Assembly: GCF_052048155.1 (NCBI RefSeq)
Contig: NZ_JBNAIK010000001.1
Span: forward strand, 62,001 to 126,000
Source of the DNA: HIMB114 sp052048155
GTDB taxonomy: Bacteria > Pseudomonadota > Alphaproteobacteria > Pelagibacterales > Pelagibacteraceae
Length of the DNA: 64,000 nt
Direction: 5' to 3'
The position numbers and the translations under genes are program-made. Every line of letters begins with the position of its first letter. Position 1 is the first letter of the stretch. Positions 16,383 through 25,756 of the stretch are shown here, one piece after another. The notes under the pieces are model-generated. The model did not search any database and was not told the DNA's origin. It worked only from the letters and a program-made list of their open reading frames with translations.

Positions 16383-16736
16383 ATGCCGAGCACAATAGTC
16401 TTCCACAGTTTAAGCGGAAGCAAAGAATTTAAAGAAGTTCTCTCTGGGAAAAAAGTCAGCTCAAATCTCTTTACAATTTTTTATAAAAACAAAAATAACA
16501 GTGATCAAGACAAAGAAATTTTATTAAGCTGTGTTGCTGCAAAAAAACTTGGCAATGCTGTTAAAAGAAATCGAATGCGTAGAAGATTAAAAATGGCAAC
16601 ACGTAAGGCTATTATTGAAATTAAAAATAATTTTAAAAAAAAATTTAAATATGCAATTTTTGCTAAACCAAAAATCTATGATGAAAATTTTCAAAATATT
16701 GTTAATGAGCTCACGAGTAAACTGAGGTCTATCTAA
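16383..16736 (+). CDS. rnpA: Ribonuclease P protein component
   Basis: This 117-residue basic protein is the RNase P cofactor that helps the catalytic RNA mature tRNA 5' ends. The family RNR motif is present as GNAVKRNRMRRRLK near residues 60-73. The N-terminus is divergent, as in other AT-rich alphaproteobacteria. Its stop overlaps the yidD start by one base (TAATG), indicating coupled translation. Confidence 0.93.
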   Translation: MPSTIVFHSLSGSKEFKEVLSGKKVSSNLFTIFYKNKNNSDQDKEILLSCVAAKKLGNAVKRNRMRRRLKMATRKAIIEIKNNFKKKFKYAIFAKPKIYDENFQNIVNELTSKLRSI

Positions 16737-16993
16737 TGAAGTTAATCGAACATTTCATATCAGGTTTACTAATTGCTATTATAAAAACTTATAAGTATTT
16801 GATTTCCCCTCTTCTAGGACCGAATTGTAGGTTTTTGCCAACATGTTCTGATTATTTTATCGAGTCGATTCAAAAAAAAGGTTTTTTAAATGGGTGTTAT
16901 TCAGGTATGAAAAGGATCTTAAAATGTCATCCAATTAAATTTTTGGGTGGTAATTCTGGATTTGATCCAGTGGAGAAAAAAAATGGAAAATAA
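16736..16993 (+). CDS. yidD: Membrane protein insertion efficiency factor YidD
   Basis: This 85-residue protein of the YidD family contains an amphipathic N-terminal helix and the motif SPLLGPNCRFLPTCSDYF. The conserved Cys and downstream GGNSGFDPV are also present. YidD assists YidC in membrane insertion. The gene overlaps the 5' end of yidC by 11 bases and follows rnpA with a one-base overlap. Confidence 0.95.
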   Translation: MKLIEHFISGLLIAIIKTYKYLISPLLGPNCRFLPTCSDYFIESIQKKGFLNGCYSGMKRILKCHPIKFLGGNSGFDPVEKKNGK

Positions 16994-18665
16994 AAATGTT
17001 CTTGCAGCTGTAGTCCTTTCGACATTTGTTATAATGATGTGGCAGTTTTGGTACGGTGAACCTGTGCCTCAAACACAAAATCAAGAACAAGTACAGCAAC
17101 AACAATTAAAAGGCGACAAACCATCAGCGCCTTCTATTTCACAAAAAAAAGTTGAAACAAAATTAACAAGATCAGATGCCATTAATCAAAGTGACAGAAT
17201 AAAAATAGAAAACAGTTCCATTGTAGGCTCAATAGCTTTAACTGGTGCATTAATAGACGATGTTACGTTAAAAAATTATAATCAAGATAATACAGGTGAT
17301 CAAACAAAAGTAATTTTACTTAATCCTAAAAAATATGACCAAGCTTATTTTCTAGAAACAGGTTGGGCTACATCAGGAAATGAAATTGTACCAGATAATC
17401 AAACTTTATGGACTGCAAAAGGAAACAAAACACTTACACCAAATACTCCTGTAGAATTAGAGTGGAATAATGGTCAGGGATTAACTTTTGTAAAAAAGTT
17501 TACAATTGATGATCAATACCTCATTACAATTAATGAAGAGATAAAAAATAATTCAAACCAAACTGTAAATCTTTTTCATTATGCTCAAATTACAAGACAA
17601 GAAAAACCAGAAATCCAAGATTTTTTTATTCTACATGAAGGATTACTTGGAATTGTTGATGAGACGTTAACTGAAGAAGATTATGATGATGTTGTTGAAA
17701 AAAAGAAAACATTTAATGGATCACAAGGATGGGTTGGTATTACAGATAAATACTGGTTAACAGCTGTAATTCCAGAAAAAGGAAAAAATTTTAAAGCAGA
17801 ATTTTCTTACGATAAATCATTTAAATCAAATTATATTGTTACTGATGCAACAACGGTTAATGTAAAACAAACTGGTTCAAATATTTCAAACCTATTTATT
17901 GGAGCAAAAGAAGTATCTGTCATTGATGGCTACGCTGAAAGTAAAGGGTTTCATAAATTTGATTTAGCAATTGATTGGGGTTGGTTTCACTTTTTCACAA
18001 AGCCACTATTTTTTATAATTGATTATTTATTTAAATGGTGTGGAAATTTTGGAATTGCGATTATTCTTTTAACAGCTGGTGTACGATTAATATTCTTTCC
18101 ACTTGCAAATTACTCTTTTGTATCAATGGCAAAAATGAAAGCGTTACAGCCCGAGATGCAAAGGTTAAAAGATTTATACAAAGAAGATAAGCAAAAAATT
18201 CAAATGGAAATGATGAATTTATACAAAAGAGAAAAGGTAAACCCTATCTCTGGTTGCTTGCCTGTGATGCTTCAAATTCCATTCTTTTTTGCAATTTATA
18301 AAATGTTATTTGTAACAATTGAAATGAGACATGCTCCTTTCTATGGTTGGATACAAGATTTATCTGCTGCAGATCCAACATCAATATTTAATTTATTTGG
18401 CTTGATACCTTGGGATCCTCCAGGATTTTTAATCATTGGCGCTTGGCCGATTATCATGGGTGTTACAATGTATATTCAACAAAAATTAAACCCTGCACCA
18501 CCAGATCCTATTCAAGCAAAAATCTTTATGTTTTTTCCTTTTTTCCTAACAATCTTGTTAGCCTCTTTCCCATCTGGGCTAGTCATTTATTGGTCTGTCA
18601 ATAACGTTTTAACAATGGCTCAGCAGTACGTTATTATTAGAAAAACAAAAGTTAAAACTGTTTGA
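16983..18665 (+). CDS. yidC: Membrane protein insertase YidC
   Basis: YidC is a 560-residue inner-membrane insertase. An N-terminal helix (about residues 7-22) is followed by a large periplasmic domain. The 60KD_IMP core has about five helices, including GNFGIAIILLTAGVRLIFFP with the hydrophilic-groove Arg, NPISGCLPVMLQIPFFFAIY, and WSVNNVLTMAQQ near the end. The ATG at 16983 gives the normal MENKNVLAAVVLS start and has GGAG upstream; an in-frame ATG at 16947 lies well inside yidD and is rejected. The stop shares bases with the argB start (TGATG). Confidence 0.97.
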   Translation: MENKNVLAAVVLSTFVIMMWQFWYGEPVPQTQNQEQVQQQQLKGDKPSAPSISQKKVETKLTRSDAINQSDRIKIENSSIVGSIALTGALIDDVTLKNYNQDNTGDQTKVILLNPKKYDQAYFLETGWATSGNEIVPDNQTLWTAKGNKTLTPNTPVELEWNNGQGLTFVKKFTIDDQYLITINEEIKNNSNQTVNLFHYAQITRQEKPEIQDFFILHEGLLGIVDETLTEEDYDDVVEKKKTFNGSQGWVGITDKYWLTAVIPEKGKNFKAEFSYDKSFKSNYIVTDATTVNVKQTGSNISNLFIGAKEVSVIDGYAESKGFHKFDLAIDWGWFHFFTKPLFFIIDYLFKWCGNFGIAIILLTAGVRLIFFPLANYSFVSMAKMKALQPEMQRLKDLYKEDKQKIQMEMMNLYKREKVNPISGCLPVMLQIPFFFAIYKMLFVTIEMRHAPFYGWIQDLSAADPTSIFNLFGLIPWDPPGFLIIGAWPIIMGVTMYIQQKLNPAPPDPIQAKIFMFFPFFLTILLASFPSGLVIYWSVNNVLTMAQQYVIIRKTKVKTV

Positions 18666-19525
18666 TGGATTTAAAAGATTTTTGGCCTCAAAAAGATGCT
18701 CCATTAATTGAAAAAGCACAACAATTTGTAGAGAAATACAAAGGTGAAAAAATTGTTTTAAAGTATGGTGGCCAAGTCATGGCTAGCGATCAATTAACAA
18801 AAGCTTTTGCTCAAGATGCAGCGATATGTAATTTAATTGGTATAAAAAATTTAGTTATTCATGGTGGCGGGCCTCAAATTAAAAAAAAATTAGAAGCACA
18901 AAATATTCCAAGTAAATTTATTTTAGGCCTAAGAGTAACAGATGAAAACGTAATTAAAATTGTTGAAGACGTCTTGCTTAATGAAATAAATCCTGATCTA
19001 GTTAATACAATTAATTCGTTCAAAGCTAATGCTGAAGCAGTTACAGCAAGAAACACAAACAGTATTTTAAAAGTAAAAAAAGCTAAAAACCCGGAGCTAG
19101 GCTTTGTTGCAGATCCTGAAGAGATCGATATTGATAAGTTAAATCATATTCTTAATGATAACAAAGTACCAGTAATTGCACCGATGGGTCTTGGTGAAAA
19201 TGATCAAGTTTATAATATTAATGCTGATACTGCAGCTGGAACTATTGCAATAAAAGTTAAAGCCAAGAGGTTACTTTTAATGACCGATGTTCCTGGCGTT
19301 AAAGATAAAAATGGTGACTATATTTCAAAATTAACCGTGGCAGAAGCACAGGCATTAATTGATAATGAAACAATTACAGGTGGAATGATACCGAAAATTC
19401 AAACCTGTATTTCAGCGATTAATAATGGTGTAGGCGGTGTTGTAATAATAGATGGAACTAAACCACATGCGGTACTTCATGAGTTGTTTACAGATGAAGG
19501 CGCTGGTACATTAATTGTAAAATGA
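18665..19525 (+). CDS. argB: Acetylglutamate kinase
   Basis: This 286-residue enzyme phosphorylates N-acetylglutamate, the second step of arginine synthesis. Motifs include the KYGGQVM phosphate loop near residue 37, the substrate loop VIHGGGPQI, and the C-terminal GGMIPKIQTCISAI. It overlaps yidC and, by four bases, the next HAD gene. In many alphaproteobacteria engB sits between yidC and argB, but here the two are fused by a TGATG junction. Confidence 0.96.
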   Translation: MDLKDFWPQKDAPLIEKAQQFVEKYKGEKIVLKYGGQVMASDQLTKAFAQDAAICNLIGIKNLVIHGGGPQIKKKLEAQNIPSKFILGLRVTDENVIKIVEDVLLNEINPDLVNTINSFKANAEAVTARNTNSILKVKKAKNPELGFVADPEEIDIDKLNHILNDNKVPVIAPMGLGENDQVYNINADTAAGTIAIKVKAKRLLLMTDVPGVKDKNGDYISKLTVAEAQALIDNETITGGMIPKIQTCISAINNGVGGVVIIDGTKPHAVLHELFTDEGAGTLIVK

Positions 19526-20193
19526 AAGATTTAGCAACAGTTAAACATTGGATCTTTGACTTAGATAATACACTGTATTCCGCTACTACAAATGTTTTTG
19601 GTAAAATTGATAAAAAAATGTGTGAATTTATCATGGAAAATTTAGATGTCACAAAACAAGAAGCTGTAAAAATAAAAAATGATTATTTTCATAAGCATGG
19701 AACAACTTTGAATGGTTTAATGAAAAAGCATGATATCGATGCACATCATTTCTTAGAATTTGTTCACGATATTGACTATGATTTTTTAAAAAAAGACCCA
19801 GGTCTTAATGAGCAAATTCAAAATTTACCAGGCGAAAAAATAATATTTACTAACGGTTCAAGAAAACATGCAGAACGTGTAATTGAAAGATTGGGTGTTG
19901 AAAAAAACTTTCAAAAAATATTTGATATTGCAGATTGTGATTTTATTCCAAAACCGGAAGTCGAACCTTATGAAAAATTAGTCAAAACTTTTAATATTAA
20001 ATGTGAACAAAGTATCTTTATCGAAGATATCGCAAAAAATTTAGAGCCTGCACATAAAATGGGTATGAAAACAGCCTGGATTGAAAATGACGATCCTTAC
20101 TGTAAGAAAGGATTTGATGGAAATCACGTACATTATACGGTAAAAAATCTTACAGAATTTTTAAAAGAAACTAACAAAATTATAGGCAAATAA
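19522..20193 (+). CDS. HAD-superfamily phosphatase, pyrimidine 5'-nucleotidase (SDT1-like)
   Basis: This 223-residue haloacid-dehalogenase-type hydrolase has motif I DLDNTLYSAT (about residues 14-23), motif II Thr/Ser in IIFTNGSRKHA, and motif IV FIEDIAKNL. The DNTLY form and small helical cap match the alphaproteobacterial and yeast pyrimidine 5'-nucleotidase group. It lies between argB and dapD, its usual place in alphaproteobacteria, overlapping argB by four bases and dapD by one. Confidence 0.85.
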   Translation: MKDLATVKHWIFDLDNTLYSATTNVFGKIDKKMCEFIMENLDVTKQEAVKIKNDYFHKHGTTLNGLMKKHDIDAHHFLEFVHDIDYDFLKKDPGLNEQIQNLPGEKIIFTNGSRKHAERVIERLGVEKNFQKIFDIADCDFIPKPEVEPYEKLVKTFNIKCEQSIFIEDIAKNLEPAHKMGMKTAWIENDDPYCKKGFDGNHVHYTVKNLTEFLKETNKIIGK

Positions 20194-21002
20194 TGGAAAA
20201 AATTATTAATGATGCTTGGGAAAACCGAGCAAAAATTGACGGCAATTCAGATAAATCAATATTAGATGCAATAACTACAACTATAGAAAAAGTAGATAAA
20301 GGAGAAATCAGAGTTGCTGAAAAAAAAGGTGATGAGTGGGTTGTGCATCAATGGATTAAAAAAGCAATTTTATTAAGCTTTAAAACAAATGAAATGCAAA
20401 CTCTTGCTGGCCCATATGCAACATGGTGGGATAAAGTCAAAGGTAAAACCGCTGGTTGGGGACGTGCAGAATTTAAAGAAGCAAATTTCAGAATGGTTCC
20501 GAATGGAGTAGTAAGACATGGTTCTTATATTGCTAAGAACGTGGTGCTAATGCCTTCTTTTGTAAATGTAGGAGCATATGTAGATGAAGGAACTATGATT
20601 GATACATGGGCATCAGTAGGATCATGTGCGCAGGTTGGAAAAAATTGCCATGTTTCAGGCGGTGCTGGAATTGGTGGAGTTTTAGAACCTATGCAAGCTA
20701 ATCCAACAATCATTGAAGATAACTGTTTTATTGGAGCAAGATCAGAAATTGTTGAGGGTGTTATAGTTGGAGAAGGATCAGTGATTTCTATGGGTGTTTT
20801 TATCGGTCAATCTACAAAAATCATAAACAGAGAAACTGGAGAAACTATTTATGGAAAAATTCCTCCATACTCAGTTGTCGTACCCGGATCTCTTCCTGAT
20901 AAAAGTGGAAAAGGACCTAGTTTATACTGTGCTGTAATTGTCAAGACAGTTGATGAAAAAACTAGAAGTAAAACTTCTATAAACGATTTACTAAGAGATT
21001 AA
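20193..21002 (+). CDS. dapD: 2,3,4,5-tetrahydropyridine-2,6-dicarboxylate N-succinyltransferase
   Basis: This 269-residue left-handed beta-helix acyltransferase carries out the succinylation step of lysine/diaminopimelate synthesis. Hexapeptide-repeat segments (VNVGAYVDEGTMIDTWASVG and GGVLEPMQA, IEDNCFIGARSEIVEG) and the C-terminal SVVVPGSLPDK are typical. It forms a tight run with dapE (the next step but one), which starts four bases after its stop. Confidence 0.97.
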   Translation: MEKIINDAWENRAKIDGNSDKSILDAITTTIEKVDKGEIRVAEKKGDEWVVHQWIKKAILLSFKTNEMQTLAGPYATWWDKVKGKTAGWGRAEFKEANFRMVPNGVVRHGSYIAKNVVLMPSFVNVGAYVDEGTMIDTWASVGSCAQVGKNCHVSGGAGIGGVLEPMQANPTIIEDNCFIGARSEIVEGVIVGEGSVISMGVFIGQSTKIINRETGETIYGKIPPYSVVVPGSLPDKSGKGPSLYCAVIVKTVDEKTRSKTSINDLLRD

Positions 21003-21005
21003 TTG

Positions 21006-22166
21006 ATGAGTAAGCTAATTGATGAAATTAGATTTACTCAAGAGCTAATTAAAAAACCAAGCGTTACTCCAAAAGATTTAGGGGCAATGAATGTTGTTGT
21101 AAAACATCTAAAAAAGCTTGGGTTTAAATGTAAATTAATGTCATTCCAAGAAAAAGGAACAGACAAAATAATCAATCTTTACGCAAAATACGGAAACCAA
21201 TCGCCCAACTTATGTTTTGCCGGTCATACAGATGTTGTGCCAGCTGGAGATGTTTCTTCATGGTCTACTAATCCTTTTGGAGCCAAAATAAAAAAAGGCT
21301 ACCTTTATGGAAGAGGTGTAAGTGACATGAAAGGTGGCATTGGATGTTTTATAGCTGCGGTTAGTCAATTTTTAAAAGAAAATAAAAATTTTAAAGGTTC
21401 TATAAGTTTTTTGATCACGGGTGATGAAGAAAGTGTTGCTATTAATGGAACAAAAAAAGTTGTTGAGTATTTAAAAAAGAAAAAAGAAAAAATTGATTTT
21501 TGTATTGTTGGAGAACCATCTAATAGAAGTAAATTAGGTCAAATGATGAAAATTGGAAGAAGAGGAAGTATTACAACTCATTTAACTGTTATTGGAAAAC
21601 AAGGGCACATTGCTTATCCTCTAGAAGCTTTAAATCCTGCAACTCCTATAATTAAAATTTTGGATGAATTAAAATCTAAAGCTTTAGATAAAGGAAACAA
21701 AAACTTTCAACCATCTAATCTAGAGATTACGAAGATTAGTATTGATAATTCAGCTGATAATGTCATTCCCGCAAAGGCAAGTGCTACATTCAACATAAGA
21801 TATAATACACTTCATACCTTTAGTTCTTTAAAAAAATACATTTCAAAAATTATTAAAAAATATGAAAAAAAATATAAATGCAAAACTCAAACTCAATTTC
21901 AAGGAACTGGTACGGCATTTTTAACTAAACCTAATCAAACAGTAAAAAAAATTCAAAGTATTATAAAAAAAGAAACAAAACAAAATACAGTTTTATCTAC
22001 TATTGGAGGAACATCTGATGCTAGATTTATTAAAGACATAGCACCTTGCATTGAATTTGGTTTGGTTGGTAACACTATGCATCAAGTAGATGAAAGATCA
22101 TCTATTAAAGATATGAAAAAATTAAAATCTATATATCTTAAAATTATTAAAAGTTTTTTTAATTGA
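21006..22166 (+). CDS. dapE: Succinyl-diaminopimelate desuccinylase
   Basis: This 386-residue dinuclear zinc M20-family amidohydrolase makes LL-diaminopimelate. Zinc ligands are seen in CFAGHTDVVPAG, GRGVSDMKGG and ITGDEESVAINGT, and the family EPS appears in VGEPSNRSKLG. The ATG at 21006 is preferred over the TTG immediately upstream. The stop TGA overlaps the TTG start of the following gene as TTGA. Confidence 0.96.
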   Translation: MSKLIDEIRFTQELIKKPSVTPKDLGAMNVVVKHLKKLGFKCKLMSFQEKGTDKIINLYAKYGNQSPNLCFAGHTDVVPAGDVSSWSTNPFGAKIKKGYLYGRGVSDMKGGIGCFIAAVSQFLKENKNFKGSISFLITGDEESVAINGTKKVVEYLKKKKEKIDFCIVGEPSNRSKLGQMMKIGRRGSITTHLTVIGKQGHIAYPLEALNPATPIIKILDELKSKALDKGNKNFQPSNLEITKISIDNSADNVIPAKASATFNIRYNTLHTFSSLKKYISKIIKKYEKKYKCKTQTQFQGTGTAFLTKPNQTVKKIQSIIKKETKQNTVLSTIGGTSDARFIKDIAPCIEFGLVGNTMHQVDERSSIKDMKKLKSIYLKIIKSFFN

Positions 22167-23086
22167 AAACTTCGGTCATTACATCACTAACATATCAAAA
22201 TCATGATACAGGGCCAAGTCATCCTGAGAGAGTCGATCGAGTCAAAGTAGTTAATGAAGAACTAAAAAAATTTGATAAAAAAATTAACTGGTTTGAACCA
22301 AAATTATTTGATCATAGTATAATTGAAAAAGTTCATAATAAAAACTATTTAGAAAAAATTTCTATTTCATTTCCAAAAAGTGGAATTCAATTTTTAGATG
22401 GAGATACAATAGTATCGCCAGGATCTAAAGAAGCTGCCTTAGATGCTGTGGGTTCAATAATTCTTGGTATTGATCAAGTCGTTAATAAAGAATTTAAAAA
22501 TACATTTTGCTCAGTAAGACCTCCGGGACATCATGCTGAAAGTGATAAGGCGATGGGATTTTGTATATATAATAATGTTGCTATTGGAGCTGCTTACTTA
22601 CTACATCATTATCAATATAAAAAAGTTGCAATAATTGATTATGATGTTCACCATGGAAATGGAACGCAGGAAATTTTTTATAATAATTCTAACGTATTAT
22701 ACATTTCAACACACCAATATCCTTTTTATCCTGGAACAGGTTCTGTAAATGAGAAAGGTGCGTCTAATAATATATTAAATATTCCTTTAGATCCTGGAAC
22801 ATCGAGTGATGTATATTTTAATAGTTTTGAAAATGTTTTAAAAAAATTAAAAAGTTTTAACCCTGAATTTATATTGTTATCTTCAGGTTTTGATGCTCAT
22901 CAAAAAGATCCATTGGCACAAGTAAATCTAAAGTCTAAGGATTTTTATGAAATTACCAAAAGAATTATGAATGTTGCCGGTAATATTTGTGATGGCAGAA
23001 TAGTTTCAATCTTGGAAGGTGGTTATGATCTTGATGCACTTAAAGAAAGTGCCTATGAACATGTTAAAGCTTTGATTGAAAATTAA
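22163..23086 (+). CDS. Histone deacetylase-like (class II / acetoin utilisation type) amidohydrolase
   Basis: This 307-residue zinc hydrolase of the arginase-deacetylase fold has the active-site His pair in RPPGHHAESDKAMGFC and metal ligands in DYDVHHGNGTQEIF. The later Asp is in SSGFDAHQKDPLA, and the Gly-rich LEGGYDLDAL ends the site. Bacterial members deacetylate acetyl-lysine proteins, acetylpolyamines or other acetyl amides; the substrate is not clear here. The TTG start overlaps the dapE stop. It converges with the acetoacetyl-CoA synthetase gene by a four-base overlap. Confidence 0.88.
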   Translation: MKTSVITSLTYQNHDTGPSHPERVDRVKVVNEELKKFDKKINWFEPKLFDHSIIEKVHNKNYLEKISISFPKSGIQFLDGDTIVSPGSKEAALDAVGSIILGIDQVVNKEFKNTFCSVRPPGHHAESDKAMGFCIYNNVAIGAAYLLHHYQYKKVAIIDYDVHHGNGTQEIFYNNSNVLYISTHQYPFYPGTGSVNEKGASNNILNIPLDPGTSSDVYFNSFENVLKKLKSFNPEFILLSSGFDAHQKDPLAQVNLKSKDFYEITKRIMNVAGNICDGRIVSILEGGYDLDALKESAYEHVKALIEN

Positions 23087-25017
23087 ATTTTTAAGTTTTT
23101 AAAAAACTCTAATGCTTCTGGATTTGCAAGAGCTTCTATATTATTAATTTTTTGTTTATTTAAAATTTTTCTAACTGCAATTTCTACAATTTTTCCACTT
23201 TTGGTTCTTGGAATATCTGGGCAACTTTTAATAATTGAAGGAACATGTCTTGGCGAACAATTTTTTCTGATTTTAGATTTAATATTCTTTATTAACTCAT
23301 CATTTAAAACCATTTCCTCTTTAAGCTTAACAAAGAGCACGATCCTTACATCATCATTATGGTTTTGTCCGATAACTAAAGCTTCTGAAATCTCCTCAAA
23401 ACTTTCAACTTGTCTATAAATTTCGGCAGTTCCAATCCTAACTCCTCCAGGCTTTAATGTGGCATCTGATCTTCCATAAATTATGTATCCCTGATTTTTT
23501 GTTTTTTGAATATAGTCAGCGTGATGCCAAATATTGTTATATTTTTCAAAATATGCAGATTTGATTTTTGTCTCATCAGAGTCATTCCAAAACTTTACAG
23601 GCATTGAAGGAAAAGGTTTTTTGACAACCAATTCTCCTTTTTCATCACTTAAAATACTATTTCCATCATCATCTAGAATATCAATTTCAATCCCCAAACT
23701 TGGACTTTGAATTTCTCCTGCATAAACAGATTGCAAGACATTTCCAATTACTAAACATCCAACAACATCTGTTCCTCCGCTAATAGATGATAAATGAACA
23801 TCTTCTTTAATATTTTTGTAAACATATTCAAAACTTTCGCTAACCAAAGGTGATCCTGTAGATGTAATAGTTTTTAGATTACTTAAATCGTATTTCAAAC
23901 CAACAAATTTTTCGTTCTTTAAATGATCGATATATTTTGCACCAACGCCAAATAATGTGAATTTATTTTTTTCACAATATTTAATCAAAACATCAAGAGA
24001 CGGATAAAAAGGTGAACCATCATATAAATATATTGATGCCCCACATGATAAAGCTGCAACTTGCCAATTCCACATCATCCATCCAGTGGTTGTGAAATAA
24101 AAAACTTTATCGTTTTCTTTTACATCACAATGAATTGATAGTTCCTTTTTTTGTTCAATTAAGGCATTGCCTGCGCCATGCACGATACACTTTGGAATCC
24201 CTGTGGTCCCGCTAGAATATAAAATGTAAATAGGGTGATTAAATTCAAATCTTTCAAAATTACTGTTCTCATTGGATCTTTTTAAAATTTCATCAAATTT
24301 ATCATAATCATGTTTTGCATGATCTGACTTATTGTAACTAAAAACTATAACTTTTTTTATTGAGGGTATTTGTTTTAAAATGTCTGGAATCCTATTGAGG
24401 ACATCAATTTTTTTCCCATTATAAAAATAATAATCACAAGCAAAAAGAACTTTTGGCTCTATTTGTTTAAAGCGATCTACTACACCTTGAATACCAAAAT
24501 CTGGTGAACAGCTTGACCATATACATCCGTTTTTAGCAGCTGCTAAAAAGCTTATTACTGTTTCAATAACATTGGGCACATATGCTGCAATACGATCATT
24601 TTTAACTAATCCAATTTTATTTAAAAAAGATGAAATTTTAAAAACTTTTTCTCGAAGCTCTTTCCAGGTAACAGACTCATTTAGACCATTTTCTTTTAAT
24701 GAATGAATTGCAATATCATTGTTATTTTTAATTAATAAATTTTCTGCAAAATTTATTTTAGAGTCAGAAAAAAATTTATTTTTGTAAAAAACTTTATCAC
24801 TAACTATTATTTGATTACCTTTTTTTCCAATAATATTTGCATAATCCCAATACTCGCTCCAAAAATTAGAAGGATTTTTAATTGACCAATCATGTAATTT
24901 TAAAAAGTCATCACTAAAATCAATTTTATATTTCTGAGAAATTTTGTCAGCAAAATTTTTTATATTGGAATTTTTCTTTCTAGTTTTATCTGCGCTCCAT
25001 AATAATTTATTTTCCAT
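23083..25017 (-). CDS. Acetoacetate-CoA ligase
   Basis: This 644-residue AMP-forming ligase activates acetoacetate. The adenylation motif YILYSSGTTGIPKCIVHG is present, as are the GWMMWNWQVAAL and SGGTDVVGC segments characteristic of acetoacetyl-CoA synthetases and the C-terminal lysine motif PRTKSGKIVE. The ATG at 25017 gives the family-like start MENKLLWS and avoids overlapping truA; an ATG 15 bases upstream is possible. It ends a reverse-strand run that begins at dnaX. Confidence 0.92.
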   Translation of the reverse strand: MENKLLWSADKTRKKNSNIKNFADKISQKYKIDFSDDFLKLHDWSIKNPSNFWSEYWDYANIIGKKGNQIIVSDKVFYKNKFFSDSKINFAENLLIKNNNDIAIHSLKENGLNESVTWKELREKVFKISSFLNKIGLVKNDRIAAYVPNVIETVISFLAAAKNGCIWSSCSPDFGIQGVVDRFKQIEPKVLFACDYYFYNGKKIDVLNRIPDILKQIPSIKKVIVFSYNKSDHAKHDYDKFDEILKRSNENSNFERFEFNHPIYILYSSGTTGIPKCIVHGAGNALIEQKKELSIHCDVKENDKVFYFTTTGWMMWNWQVAALSCGASIYLYDGSPFYPSLDVLIKYCEKNKFTLFGVGAKYIDHLKNEKFVGLKYDLSNLKTITSTGSPLVSESFEYVYKNIKEDVHLSSISGGTDVVGCLVIGNVLQSVYAGEIQSPSLGIEIDILDDDGNSILSDEKGELVVKKPFPSMPVKFWNDSDETKIKSAYFEKYNNIWHHADYIQKTKNQGYIIYGRSDATLKPGGVRIGTAEIYRQVESFEEISEALVIGQNHNDDVRIVLFVKLKEEMVLNDELIKNIKSKIRKNCSPRHVPSIIKSCPDIPRTKSGKIVEIAVRKILNKQKINNIEALANPEALEFFKNLKI

Positions 25018-25018
25018 T

Positions 25019-25756
25019 TTAATATTCAACATTCTCTAAATACAAACCACATGCAGGTGCAGGTGTTGCGCAATTATTTCTATTTTTTGATTTTAAAGCT
25101 TCATCAAGATCTTTCAATGACCATTTTTTTTCTCCAACAAATTTAATGGCACCAACCATAGACCTTACTTGATGCTGCAGAAATGATCTTGATTTAACTG
25201 TATAAATGATTTGATCATTATTTTTCTGTAATTCTGAATAAGTTATTTCTCTTATCGGAGATGTAGCTTCACAAGAAGAAGCTCTAAAGGTTGTAAAATC
25301 ATGTGATCCAAGAAATGTTTGAGAAGCCTCCTGCATTAATTTAAAATCTAAATTTTTTGTTACATGCCAAACCTGATTTTCTAGAATTGCCGGCGAAGCT
25401 ATACGGTTTAAGATTTTATATGTGTACGTTCTTAATTTTGCATCTCTACGAGACTCGAAATTATTATTTGTAAAATCTAAAGATAATATGCTTATATTTT
25501 TTTTTTTTAAAAAATGATTAAGTCCAAGTAATATTTTTTTACAATCAAGTTTATCCTCGTAATCAAAATGGAAAACTTGCCCTACAGCATGAACACCCGA
25601 GTCTGTTCTTCCTGAGCCAAAAATTTTTGTTTTATTTAATTGTATTTCTAAAAAAGATTTCTCTATTATTTGCTGAACTGTATTTCCATTGGGTTGTGAC
25701 TGCCAACCCTCAAAATCTGTACCATTATATTCAACAACAGCTTTATAACGAGGCAT
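25019..25756 (-). CDS. truA: tRNA pseudouridine(38-40) synthase
   Basis: This 245-residue enzyme makes pseudouridine at positions 38-40 of tRNA anticodon arms. It has YNGTDFEGWQ at the N-terminus, the catalytic Asp in GSGRTDSGVHAVGQV (about residue 54), and FLQHQVRSMVGAI near the C-terminus. The ATG at 25756 overlaps the fmt stop by one base. Length is normal. Confidence 0.95.
   Translation of the reverse strand: MPRYKAVVEYNGTDFEGWQSQPNGNTVQQIIEKSFLEIQLNKTKIFGSGRTDSGVHAVGQVFHFDYEDKLDCKKILLGLNHFLKKKNISILSLDFTNNNFESRRDAKLRTYTYKILNRIASPAILENQVWHVTKNLDFKLMQEASQTFLGSHDFTTFRASSCEATSPIREITYSELQKNNDQIIYTVKSRSFLQHQVRSMVGAIKFVGEKKWSLKDLDEALKSKNRNNCATPAPACGLYLENVEY

Noticed and set aside
16947..16982. 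Upstream ATG for yidC inside yidD
   Set aside because: It adds 12 residues unlike YidC N-termini; the ATG at 16983 has a better ribosome site and the expected sequence.
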